From the NCBI GenBank assembly GCA_045627185.1, contig JAZQNE010000026.1:31252-95251 (forward strand): a stretch of DNA of 64,000 nt, read 5' to 3'. Of the stretch, positions 53,358 through 61,468 are shown piece by piece. The position numbers were made by a program, and so were the translations under genes. This stretch comes from SZUA-448 sp045627185. Lineage in GTDB: Bacteria > Bacillota > Clostridia > Lachnospirales > Lachnospiraceae. Below the pieces are notes generated by a model. It did no database searches. It was not told the DNA's origin and worked only from the letters and a program-made list of their open reading frames with translations. Every line of letters starts with the position of its first letter. Within the stretch, counting starts at the first letter, position 1.

Positions 53358-53474
53358 TTTTTCCGAACAAATCCGATGTCTGCAGCAACCTGTTTTGTTC
53401 ATCTGATATCAGCATACAGTCTCGATTACGGAAAAGCAAGGAAAATCGGATTTTGTAACACTTTCTTAACAATT
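53358..53474. repeat. 117-bp duplicated upstream region, copy 1
   Basis: Matches 57842-57958 over 117 bases with about six differences and no gaps. It carries a promoter on the minus strand and, at its far end, TGTAACACTTTCTTAACA with two TAACA boxes 11 bp apart, resembling PhoP/PhoB-type direct repeats. Confidence 0.85.
53411..53439 (-). promoter_or_regulatory. Promoter of the 428-residue lipoprotein gene
   Basis: TTGCTT (53434-53439), 17-bp spacer, TATGCT (53411-53416), both hexamers conserved in the second copy of the region. Confidence 0.65.
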
Positions 53475-53481
53475 AACGCGC

Positions 53482-53509
53482 TTGACTTTAACCGTATAAC
53501 TATTATAAT
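53482..53509 (+). promoter_or_regulatory. Promoter of the flavin-reductase-like gene
   Basis: TTGACT (53482-53487), 16-bp spacer, perfect TATAAT (53504-53509); divergent from the lipoprotein promoter, only about 45 bp away. Confidence 0.75.
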
Positions 53510-53548
53510 ACTTTTTATGAACACGCTCACAAAAATGGAGGTAAAATT

Positions 53549-54475
53549 ATGAGTAGTTTTGAAACTTTACGTGTTGTAGATAATTTTTATCAGACATCGC
53601 TGTATTTTCCCATGCCGACAGTTGTTATTTCCACACTCTGTGAGGACGGGTCAACAACTCTCGGGCCTTATTCACTGGTTCAGCCGTATTACATTGCGGG
53701 TAAGGAATACTATGCAATGCTGCTCGAATGTAGGAATTCGTCAAACACGGCCCAGAATATCCTTCGTACAGGCAAGTGCGCTTTGAACTTTGTCGGTGAC
53801 AGCCGCAAGTCCTTCAAAGAATGCGTAAAGCTTTCCTGGCCCGGTGACAAGCCCGAAGACAAAATGCCGAAGTGCAACTTCAAGCTTGAAACAAGCCTCA
53901 TTCAGGAAGAAAATCCCGAAGACATACGTCCCATGGTTATTTCTGATGCCTTCCAGGCCATTGAATGTACATGGATGCGTGAGCTTGACGGAGCTCAGAA
54001 CGATGCTCCCGGAAACCTTAACGGTTACGAGCCTCCTTACCATGATTTTAACGGCGTCACAAGCAAGTTTGGCTGCCATTTCATTCTCCGTATTGATAAA
54101 ATAATTATGAAAAAGAAATATCGCGATGCCATCATCAATGGCGTTAAGAAACGCGATTTTCCGAATGTTCCTATTGATTTTGGTTACCGTGACAGCAAGA
54201 ATTTCTGGTATTGCAGACGTTCCCGCATGATTCCCGAGCTTCTTCCGATCCGCAAACAGTCTCTTGATTCTGTCCGTTACGCTGCCGACCGAATTGACGA
54301 CAAAATCAAGTTCAGCGACGATGCTCTTGAAACCATTCTGAACGTTCCGCGAATCTTCCTTCCCACAGTTCTTAAAGGTTGTGTTGAGTGGGCAAGAGAA
54401 AACAACGTAACGCAGATTACCGCAAATGAAATGAAGATAATAAATGACAAACGGTCAAAAGAAAAAAAGAAATAA
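53549..54475 (+). CDS. Flavin-reductase-like protein with C-terminal PCP_red-like domain
   Basis: 308 residues. The N-terminal half (1-215) looks like an FMN-binding split barrel of the flavin reductase/DIM6 group (MPTVVISTLCEDGSTTLGPYS; ILRTGKCALNFVG). The last 60 residues, FSDDALETILNVPRIFLPTV then GCVEWARENNVTQITANEM, resemble the small PCP_red helical domain known from the end of protochlorophyllide reductase subunits. Cysteines at about 29, 59, 76 and 91 could matter for redox use. GGAGG before the ATG. Its substrate is unknown; both domain calls are by eye. Confidence 0.7.
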   Translation: MSSFETLRVVDNFYQTSLYFPMPTVVISTLCEDGSTTLGPYSLVQPYYIAGKEYYAMLLECRNSSNTAQNILRTGKCALNFVGDSRKSFKECVKLSWPGDKPEDKMPKCNFKLETSLIQEENPEDIRPMVISDAFQAIECTWMRELDGAQNDAPGNLNGYEPPYHDFNGVTSKFGCHFILRIDKIIMKKKYRDAIINGVKKRDFPNVPIDFGYRDSKNFWYCRRSRMIPELLPIRKQSLDSVRYAADRIDDKIKFSDDALETILNVPRIFLPTVLKGCVEWARENNVTQITANEMKIINDKRSKEKKK

Positions 54476-54504
54476 AAAGACAATTAAAAAAAGTGTATAA
54501 ACGA

Positions 54505-54537
54505 AAGGCGACTCTTCACTAAATGGAGAGTCGCCTT
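54505..54537. terminator. Bidirectional hairpin between convergent genes
   Basis: Perfect 11-bp stem AAGGCGACTCT (54505-54515) / AGAGTCGCCTT (54527-54537); moderate T content on both sides serves the plus-strand gene ending at 54475 and the minus-strand gene ending at 54565. Confidence 0.75.
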
Positions 54538-54564
54538 AAACATTTTATCTTTGTCGCGGAACTT

Positions 54565-55659
54565 TTATTTTTTTACTACAACATAACCAAGTTCATCTGC
54601 AATCTTCGCGCCTTTATCGCTTAACATATAATCAATTACTTTGAAAACCGCACTATCCTTTGGTGTTCCCTTACGCACCGCAACTATGGTTTCATTGGTA
54701 TAAGGATATGTCCCGTTTCCAATAGTTTCATTGTTGGGGGCGATGCCGTCAATCTTGAGCAGTTTCAGGTAATCCTGATAATACATATTAGCTACGTAAT
54801 AGTAATATGAATAGCCAATTGCACCCGGGCCGTTGTCATAGCTTGCTATTGCGTCAACAATGCCGCTCATTTCCGGATAATAGAAGAAACGGGGAGCAGC
54901 CATGATTTCTTCCTTCGGAGCAACAAAGCGGTACAAACCGGTCTGACTTCCTGAGCCTTCTTCGCGTTGGAACGCATTTATCTTTTCATCTTTTCCGCCA
55001 ACATCCTTCCAGTTAGTAATCTTTCCTGTATAGATGTCCTTAATCTGCTGCTGCGTGAGACCGTCAACGGGGTTACCTGTATTTACGAAAAATACAAATC
55101 CTCCGCTTAAAACCTGATAATACTCAAACTCAACGCCTTTAGCGGCAGCTTCGGCTTCCTGCTCTTTAGAAGGCTTTGCGCCAACAACCATATCAACCGT
55201 ACCATTCATAAGGTTTATATATGCCTGTGTTGTGGTTGAGCACAAGCAGTATGCCTTTCCTTCTTCTGCGGTAAGTCCAAGAAGGCTTCCTACAATTGCC
55301 TCATAAAAAGGTGCCGTAGCTGTTGCACCATCAATAATAGGAAGTTCCTGAGCTGTAAACAGCGCATCGGGATTTTTCGTAGGTTCAGGCGTGTTTGTAG
55401 GCGCTGTAGTAGGTGTATTCGTGGGCGCCTTTGTAGGTGCTGTAGTAGGTGTATTTGTAGGCGCATTTGTAGGCACTGTAGTAGGTGTATTCGTGGGTGC
55501 CTTTGTAATTGCAACCGTAGGTGTGCCTGTAGGGTCCACCGTAGGAATGTTCTCACCCGCAGGAGTAGATGTAGGTGCCGGCGTAACCTTGGTATCTCTA
55601 TTTGCGCATCCTGTTGCAAGCACTAAAACAATTGCAATTATCAATAATAACTTTTTCAT
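54565..55659 (-). CDS. PstS-like phosphate (or oxyanion) binding lipoprotein
   Basis: 364 residues from ATG at 55659 (AGAGGG upstream; upstream in-frame starts are unsupported). Lipobox LATGC, then an unusually long Thr/Pro/Ala/Asn linker (about 27-85). The rest is a PBP-like_2 domain as in PstS: IDGATATAPFYEAIVG, MVVGAKPSKEQE, FVNTGNPVDGLTQQQIKDIY, TGKITNWKDVGG and the anion-site block FQREEGSGSQTGLYRFV. No pstCAB genes are adjacent. It may bind phosphate for uptake elsewhere or for sensing. Lies 56 bases after the 700-residue lipoprotein gene, same strand. Confidence 0.88.
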   Translation of the reverse strand: MKKLLLIIAIVLVLATGCANRDTKVTPAPTSTPAGENIPTVDPTGTPTVAITKAPTNTPTTVPTNAPTNTPTTAPTKAPTNTPTTAPTNTPEPTKNPDALFTAQELPIIDGATATAPFYEAIVGSLLGLTAEEGKAYCLCSTTTQAYINLMNGTVDMVVGAKPSKEQEAEAAAKGVEFEYYQVLSGGFVFFVNTGNPVDGLTQQQIKDIYTGKITNWKDVGGKDEKINAFQREEGSGSQTGLYRFVAPKEEIMAAPRFFYYPEMSGIVDAIASYDNGPGAIGYSYYYYVANMYYQDYLKLLKIDGIAPNNETIGNGTYPYTNETIVAVRKGTPKDSAVFKVIDYMLSDKGAKIADELGYVVVKK

Positions 55660-55715
55660 GATTCCCTCTCTGTTTTTAACCGAACTTTTGCGGCAATACC
55701 TTAATATTTCAGAAT

Positions 55716-57818
55716 TCAGGTGTCGTCGTCTTCCCATCCTATATGTGCAGGTGTCACTGTCTTCCGGCCATATCTGTCGATTGTTAAATCCCACTCAGGA
55801 GAATCGGTATCAAAATAACCGTGATTTATTTCCTTGCCTTCTTCATCAAATGTTTTTACATCCCATCCGTGCATTGTAGCAGCCAACATCGGGATCTTTG
55901 CATAGGTTTCCATAGTTGACTGAAGAGTGCCGTCTGCACGGTAAAGACTGCCCGATTCACTTCCGTAATTCCAACCCGGACACAAAAGAGCAATGTCATA
56001 ATTATCATATATTAAATCGGGAGTTGCTGATTCACAATACTGGCTAATAACTTCATAAGACATCAGCTGTTTTTCATCTGAAGATTTACCGTAGGTTGCA
56101 GAATAATAATCAACCCGGATTTTAGTTTCCTTTACACTACCCAATCCGTAATAGTCGACATATTCGATTTTTTCAAGATAAGTGATATCTTCGATTACAC
56201 ACTGATTGTCATCATAATACTTTATTACACGGATAATATCTCCGTATTCATTTACTTCACAATCCCAAGAATTATAATCTTCATAACTATACATATCAGT
56301 ACTGGGATAATAACCAGGCTCAAAATAGCGGTTATCCTTTAATACTTTTTCTTTCCCGCCTAAATCCTGACCTACAATTACTGTCGCAGGCTTTGTTCTA
56401 TTCAATTCTTCCTGAGTATATTCCTTGGCAACTTTATATCCTTCACGTTCACCATGCCCCGAAACGGTAACCAGAATTTTCTTTTCATCTGATGTATTTT
56501 CAATATTTAATATGCTTCCCCAAGGCTGTGTGCTGCTCGCGTCAAGTTCAAAATCACTTTCTGTAATAATATCCAGCTCAACCATTTTCTCAATGAGGCC
56601 ACCAAGGTCTGTTGAACCTATAAAGTTCTGAAGAGCATCGACATACGATCCAGGTGTCACTGTCTTCCGGCCATATCTGTCGATTGTTATTATATCGCCT
56701 TCGAAATCAAATCGATCAAATTGATCTGTAAAAGCTTTATTGATTTCCTTGCCTTCTTCATCATATATAGTTACAGTCATAACTGAATATTGGGCTGTTC
56801 CGATTGTATGATCGAACCGGGCTTGCATTGTTGACTGAAGAGTACCGTCTGCACGGTAAAGACTGCCTGATTCAGTATTAAAACCTCCAAGTGAGCCGAC
56901 CAAGCTCAAAAAATCAAATGAAGAAAAATAGTTGTATGAGTTGACCCGCTGAGTAATAATTTCATAAGACATCAGCTGTTTTTCATCTGAAGACTTGCCC
57001 AATGTTGCGGCATAATAATCGACCCGGATTTTAGTTTCAATTGAACTTTCCAGTCCATAAGCGTCAACATATTCTGTTTTTTCAAGATAAGTGATATCTT
57101 CGATTACGCACTGATTGTCACCATAATACTTAATTACACGGATAATATCTCCATTTTCATTTACTTCGCAATCCCAGGATTTATAGTATTCGCAATTATA
57201 ATAACACCAATCCGAACTTGGATAATATAAGTAATCATAATCGGGCGTAAACCTGGGGTTATCCTTTAATACTTTTTCTTTCCCGCCTAATTCCTGACCA
57301 ACAATTACCGTCGCAGGCTTTGTTTTATTCAATTCTTCCTGAGTATATTCCTTAACTACCTTATATGTTCTCTCAGGTTCATCCAGTCCTCCAACGGAAA
57401 CGGTAACCAGAATCTCTGATTCCTCTGATTTAACATTTAGTACGGTTCCCACAGGCTGTGTGCTGCTCTCGACAAGAATCATATTACTTTTAATGCCCTG
57501 ATCTTCCATTTCCTTAAAAAGGCCGCCAAGATTTGTTGAACCTATAAAGCTCTGCAGAGATTTAACTACTGACTTGGGAATGGGTGTGGGGGTAGGTGTA
57601 GATGTTGGTGCAACAGTAGGTGTGTTTGTTGGTGTGGCCGTTGCAATAGGTGCAGTTGTGGGTGTAGTTGCGGGTGTGCTTGAAGGTGTAGATGTTGGTG
57701 TGTTTGTAGGTGTATCCGTAGGTGCGGTTGTAGGTGCCGGCGTAACCTTGGTATCTCTATTTGCGCATCCTGTTGCAAGCACTAAAACAACTGTAATTAT
57801 TAATAATAACTTTTTCAT
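55716..57818 (-). CDS. Large lipoprotein with two tandem ~300-residue repeats
   Basis: 700 residues. Signal peptide with lipobox LATGC, Thr/Pro linker to about residue 82, then repeat 1 (about 84-388) and repeat 2 (about 390-690). Each repeat opens with LQ(S/N)FIGST(N/D)LGGL, has a PASTA-like STQPxG(T/S)xLN block, then TKPATVIVGQ(E/D)LGGKEKVL, KYY(G/D)DNQCVIEDITYLEK, GKSSDEKQLMSYE, and closes IDRYGRKTVTP. The repeats are very close even in DNA, so the duplication is recent. Single such unit in the 428-residue protein. Function unknown; PASTA-like parts might touch cell-wall precursors (inference). Confidence 0.85.
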   Translation of the reverse strand: MKKLLLIITVVLVLATGCANRDTKVTPAPTTAPTDTPTNTPTSTPSSTPATTPTTAPIATATPTNTPTVAPTSTPTPTPIPKSVVKSLQSFIGSTNLGGLFKEMEDQGIKSNMILVESSTQPVGTVLNVKSEESEILVTVSVGGLDEPERTYKVVKEYTQEELNKTKPATVIVGQELGGKEKVLKDNPRFTPDYDYLYYPSSDWCYYNCEYYKSWDCEVNENGDIIRVIKYYGDNQCVIEDITYLEKTEYVDAYGLESSIETKIRVDYYAATLGKSSDEKQLMSYEIITQRVNSYNYFSSFDFLSLVGSLGGFNTESGSLYRADGTLQSTMQARFDHTIGTAQYSVMTVTIYDEEGKEINKAFTDQFDRFDFEGDIITIDRYGRKTVTPGSYVDALQNFIGSTDLGGLIEKMVELDIITESDFELDASSTQPWGSILNIENTSDEKKILVTVSGHGEREGYKVAKEYTQEELNRTKPATVIVGQDLGGKEKVLKDNRYFEPGYYPSTDMYSYEDYNSWDCEVNEYGDIIRVIKYYDDNQCVIEDITYLEKIEYVDYYGLGSVKETKIRVDYYSATYGKSSDEKQLMSYEVISQYCESATPDLIYDNYDIALLCPGWNYGSESGSLYRADGTLQSTMETYAKIPMLAATMHGWDVKTFDEEGKEINHGYFDTDSPEWDLTIDRYGRKTVTPAHIGWEDDDT

Positions 57819-57841
57819 GATTCTTTATTTCTCCAAATGAT

Positions 57842-57958
57842 TTTTCCGAACAAATCCGATGTCTGCAGCAACCTGTTTTGTTCATCTGATATCAGCATAC
57901 AGGCTTGATTACGGAAAAGCAAGAAAAATCATTTTTTGTAACACTTTCTTAACAATTG
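57842..57958. repeat. 117-bp duplicated upstream region, copy 2
   Basis: Same element as 53358-53474, here before the 700-residue lipoprotein gene. The similarity also goes on into the signal-peptide codons of the genes. Confidence 0.85.
57895..57923 (-). promoter_or_regulatory. Promoter of the 700-residue lipoprotein / PstS-like unit
   Basis: TTGCTT (57918-57923), 17-bp spacer, TATGCT (57895-57900). Confidence 0.65.
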
Positions 57959-57960
57959 AA

Positions 57961-58000
57961 TGAGTCACCGGGGACTCAAAGAACCGTCCCCGGTGACTCA
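57961..58000. repeat. Dispersed repeat hairpin after the amidohydrolase gene
   Basis: Perfect 15-bp arms TGAGTCACCGGGGAC (57961-57975) and GTCCCCGGTGACTCA (57986-58000), loop with GAACC. Lies 11 bases beyond the gene's stop and may double as its terminator. Confidence 0.75.
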
Positions 58001-58011
58001 TTTTCACAAGC

Positions 58012-58794
58012 TTACGAAAGCAGGTTATATGCGTTTTTCCATAAAATCATTTCACGTTCTTCATCCGTGAGAAGAATTCTGTTAAACCTTTCAAGTTCCT
58101 CAGTGGGTGTCCACATAGGAAAGTCGCTTCCAAACAGAACCTTGTCTGCACCGTATGCGTGAATCAGGCCGGCTGCTGTTTCCGGCGATATTGCGTAAAG
58201 CGAACTTGAACAGTCAACAAAGAAATTTTTGCGTCCGGCCATTATGCGCGTTGCCTCTTCCCAGACCGACCATCCGCCAAAATGAGCACCAATAACGGTC
58301 AGGTTCGGGAAGCGGTCCATCACACGGGCCATGCGTGTGGGTTGTGAATATTCATAACGGTAATCACCGGTATGAACAAGAAGTGGAATTCGCCCTTCAA
58401 TACATTCATAAAGCGGATAGGCAGACTCGTCATCTATGCAGAAATGCTGAAAATCCGGATGAATCTTGACACCCTTAAGGCCGTCTGCCATGGCTTTTTC
58501 AAGTTCCGGCTGAATATGTTCATAATCGGGATGCATGGTTGCAAAGCCGATGAACTTTTCCGGATGGGCCGCTACAGCCTCCTTAATGAAGCCATTTATG
58601 CTTTCAACCTGTTTGGGTGTAGTTGCTACGGAATGAACAACAAAACGGTCTATTTGGGCTTTCTCGCCCTCCAAAAGCAGGTTATCCACCGTTCCGACAG
58701 AAGACATTGCCAAATCATAAAATTTTTCTATTCCGTCTGTTGCTTTTGCAGCTATTTTGTCGGGAAAAATATGTGCATGAATATCGATAATCAT
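58012..58794 (-). CDS. Metal-dependent amidohydrolase family protein (Amidohydro_2)
   Basis: 260 residues, TIM-barrel. Metal ligands HAH in IIDIHAHIFPD (residues 6-8), GVKIHPDFQHF, LLVHTGDY and the late aspartate in VLFGSDFPMW. VIGAHFGGWSVWEEA is also typical. Relatives include decarboxylases and hydrolases; no substrate can be named. AGAGG precedes the ATG. It starts 53 bases after the Ig-like protein gene, with a small hairpin between them. Confidence 0.88.
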   Translation of the reverse strand: MIIDIHAHIFPDKIAAKATDGIEKFYDLAMSSVGTVDNLLLEGEKAQIDRFVVHSVATTPKQVESINGFIKEAVAAHPEKFIGFATMHPDYEHIQPELEKAMADGLKGVKIHPDFQHFCIDDESAYPLYECIEGRIPLLVHTGDYRYEYSQPTRMARVMDRFPNLTVIGAHFGGWSVWEEATRIMAGRKNFFVDCSSSLYAISPETAAGLIHAYGADKVLFGSDFPMWTPTEELERFNRILLTDEEREMILWKNAYNLLS

Positions 58795-58847
58795 TTTGAG
58801 CCTCTTTTATTTATTCATGTTACCGGAACAGATTCCGGTGTTGATTC

Positions 58848-59762
58848 CTAAGGCTCAGGTGTAGGTGTAGCTTCAGGAGTTACATCAGGCAGTTCCGGTG
58901 TAGGTGTTGCCTCCGGAGTTACCTCAGGCGGTTCCGGCGTAGGTGTTGCCTCAGGAGTTACTTCAGGCAGTTCCGGCACAGGAGTTGCCGTAGGAGGTTC
59001 AGGTGTAGGTGTTGCGGGCACAGGCGTTGCGGTAGGCTCAGGGGTAGGAGTCGGTGTGGGTTCAGCATAAACAAGAACCTCCAGCACATCTCTTAACACG
59101 GGATTTATTCCCGCATCACGGTCAGCTTCCGTTGCATAGCCTATGGTTTCTATTCTGTATGTTCCTCTTTCGGGCGCCGTAAACTTTCCGCCCGTAATTG
59201 TAAGCGTATCGCTTGAATAAGCACAGAAAAGCTGGGATGACGAAAGGGTCAGCCCGTCATTTTTCCTGTCATAAGTACGTGAAATCAGCGTATATTCAAC
59301 ACCGGGCTCCAGTGCAATGCCCTCTTTTATACCGCTGATTGTAGTAATAAGTGTTTTTGTTCCGGGCTTTACATTTACGGTATAATCACGTTTAATTGTT
59401 TTTCCGTCTGTTTTGCTGACAGCTTTTACGGTAATTACGGCCTTTCCCTCAGGTCCCGGCATTGCACCGAATTTATCAGCCTGAGCTTCTCCGGTTGTGC
59501 TGTCAATCCAGACAACATTTTCGTCTGACGATGACCACGTTACGGTATAACTTTCATTACCTACAGCAATTTCAGTGTCAGCATGGAACAAATTGAAATC
59601 AACAGTTTCGTTCTGAGCAAGCGAAAAAGCGCCTCTTACCGGCGCAACTCCTCCTGCTGTTTTAACTTTCCATTCCGATGCAGATGACGCAAGAAGCACG
59701 CCGCCAAACAGAACAGCTCCGCAAATAGCCAGAATCATTGTAATTTTCAGGGGTTTTTTCAT
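58848..59762 (-). CDS. Exported protein with Ig-like (Big_2-like) domain and Pro/Glu/Thr repeats
   Basis: 304 residues from ATG at 59762 (GGAGG five bases upstream; the GTG before it overlaps that site). Signal anchor MKKPLKITMILAICGAVLFG. Residues about 50-135 look like a Big_2 domain (YTVTWSSSDENVVWIDSTTG; GKAVITVKAVS), followed by a second beta domain to about 230. The C-terminus is a low-complexity tail of repeats of PELPEVTPEATPTPE type, ending TPTPEP with no sorting signal. Probably a surface protein whose tail spans or binds the wall. No partner evident. Confidence 0.82.
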   Translation of the reverse strand: MKKPLKITMILAICGAVLFGGVLLASSASEWKVKTAGGVAPVRGAFSLAQNETVDFNLFHADTEIAVGNESYTVTWSSSDENVVWIDSTTGEAQADKFGAMPGPEGKAVITVKAVSKTDGKTIKRDYTVNVKPGTKTLITTISGIKEGIALEPGVEYTLISRTYDRKNDGLTLSSSQLFCAYSSDTLTITGGKFTAPERGTYRIETIGYATEADRDAGINPVLRDVLEVLVYAEPTPTPTPEPTATPVPATPTPEPPTATPVPELPEVTPEATPTPEPPEVTPEATPTPELPDVTPEATPTPEP

Positions 59763-59801
59763 AGGCACCTCCGCGATGGGCCACTCCCACCAATCACTAT
59801 C

Positions 59802-59830
59802 ATTATACTAGTTATCGGCTTTTCTTGCAA
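59802..59830 (-). promoter_or_regulatory. Promoter of the Ig-like protein gene
   Basis: TTGCAA (59825-59830), 17-bp spacer, perfect TATAAT (59802-59807). Confidence 0.75.
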
Positions 59831-59880
59831 CAAAATCAAGAATGAAAAGCGCATTGTCCAACCCTTTTTTCGAACAAAAG

Positions 59881-59918
59881 CAAAAAATGACGGGGACTGT
59901 CAAACGCATTCCCCGTCA
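59881..59918 (-). terminator. Terminator after thrC
   Basis: Nine-bp stem TGACGGGGA (59888-59896) / TCCCCGTCA (59910-59918), followed on the minus strand by TTTTTT. Confidence 0.8.
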
Positions 59919-59939
59919 GAAACATTTTGTATTTATTTA

Positions 59940-61442
59940 TCACAGACCAAGCTGTTTTTCAACCATAAGCTGCATATCTGCCGTATCACAAACATTGTTG
60001 TGACGAATTTCGGAATTACGGGCTTTAATGATTGTATCCGGCTGCTTTACGTTGATAAGCTTTTCTAACGTATCGGCAAGCATAAACGGATCGCTTTCGC
60101 TTCCCGATGCAGCAGCAACCGGTGTAATAGCCTTAAGCACGCTTGCAGTGAACTTGTAAGGGCTCGCAGTTGAAACAATAACGTTTTTGTGCGTATCGCC
60201 TGTTTCCTTTTTATATTTCTTCAAAACTGCTGCAGCAACTGCGGTATGAGTATCCATGCAGTAATTTTCGGTCTCAAAATAAGCCCTGATAGCCGCTGCC
60301 ATCTCTTCGCCCGACGCATAATCGCCGTAGAAGGAATCAAGTCTGTCCTGCATGTCATCAGTAATCGTATATTTGCCGGTCTCACTCAGATTCTTCATGA
60401 GTTCGGCATTTTTCTTTGCATCATTGCCCGCAGCCATGTAGATCAGTCGCTCAAGGTTGCTGGAAATCAGGATGTCCATTGAAGGTGATTCCGTAAGGAT
60501 GAACTCACGGTTTCTGTCATATGTTCCGTCTGCAAAGAAATCAGTCAGAACCTTGTTGTCATTTGATGCACAAATAAGCTTGTTAACAGGTAAACCAAGA
60601 AGTTTGGCATAATATCCGGCAAGAATATTTCCAAAGTTTCCTGTGGGAACAACAAAGTTTACCGTCTCATCTTTATGGATTTCTCCGTTCTTTAAGAGCT
60701 GGCAGTAGGTCCATACATAATATGCCACCTGAGGAACCAAACGTCCTATATTGATTGAGTTTGCCGATGAAAAGCGGAACCCTTTTTCTGCAAGTTTTGC
60801 CTTGAGTTCTGCATTGGTAAACATTTTCTTGACGCCGGTCTGAGCATCGTCAAAATTGCCGGAAATGCCGATAACACAGGTGTTTGCACCTTCCTGGGTA
60901 ATCATCTGGCGTTCCTGGATTGCGGAAACACCGTTTTTCGGATAGAACACTATGATTCGGGTGCCGGGAACATCTGCAAAGCCTGCAAGAGCAGCCTTTC
61001 CGGTATCTCCGGAAGTTGCGGTAAGGATAACGATTTCATCCTTCACATTGTTCTTGCGTGCCGATACTACAAGAAGATGAGGAAGAAGTGACAAAGCCAT
61101 ATCCTTGAAAGCGGCTGTTGCCCCGTGATAAAGTTCAAGGAAATATTCATCTCCTGCTTTCACAACAGGTGCAACAAGCGGAGTGTCAAATTTCTCATCA
61201 TATGCAGCATTAATGCATGCAAGAAGTTCTTCATCACGGAAATCGGTAAGGAATTCACGAAGCACGGTAAATGCGACATTTCTATAATCCAGTTCCTTCA
61301 TGGCATCAAAGTTCCAGTCAGGTTTCGGAAGCTTTTCTGGCACAAAAAGACCGCCATCCTCAGCAATACCCTTTAAGATAGCTACAGATGCGGGAACAGG
61401 CTCGCTGCCGCCCCTGGTACTAACGTAAGAAATCTCACTCAT
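59940..61442 (-). CDS. thrC: Threonine synthase
   Basis: PLP enzyme making threonine from phosphohomoserine. 500 residues from ATG at 61442; a TTG nine bases earlier is less likely. Long form with N-terminal domain SYVSTRGGSEPV. PLP lysine in GATAAFKDMALSL, phosphate loop TSGDTGKAA. AGAGG upstream. Placed 26 bases after the cell-wall hydrolase gene and before a terminator. Confidence 0.96.
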   Translation of the reverse strand: MSEISYVSTRGGSEPVPASVAILKGIAEDGGLFVPEKLPKPDWNFDAMKELDYRNVAFTVLREFLTDFRDEELLACINAAYDEKFDTPLVAPVVKAGDEYFLELYHGATAAFKDMALSLLPHLLVVSARKNNVKDEIVILTATSGDTGKAALAGFADVPGTRIIVFYPKNGVSAIQERQMITQEGANTCVIGISGNFDDAQTGVKKMFTNAELKAKLAEKGFRFSSANSINIGRLVPQVAYYVWTYCQLLKNGEIHKDETVNFVVPTGNFGNILAGYYAKLLGLPVNKLICASNDNKVLTDFFADGTYDRNREFILTESPSMDILISSNLERLIYMAAGNDAKKNAELMKNLSETGKYTITDDMQDRLDSFYGDYASGEEMAAAIRAYFETENYCMDTHTAVAAAVLKKYKKETGDTHKNVIVSTASPYKFTASVLKAITPVAAASGSESDPFMLADTLEKLINVKQPDTIIKARNSEIRHNNVCDTADMQLMVEKQLGL

Positions 61443-61468
61443 ATGCTTCAACCTCTTTCAGTCAATTT

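Noticed and set aside
55380..55570. Regularly spaced short repeats that might suggest a CRISPR array
   Set aside because: They are codon repeats of the Thr/Pro/Ala linker in the PstS-like lipoprotein; units are short, imperfect and in frame, with no unique spacers. The same holds for 57580-57730 and 58855-59060.
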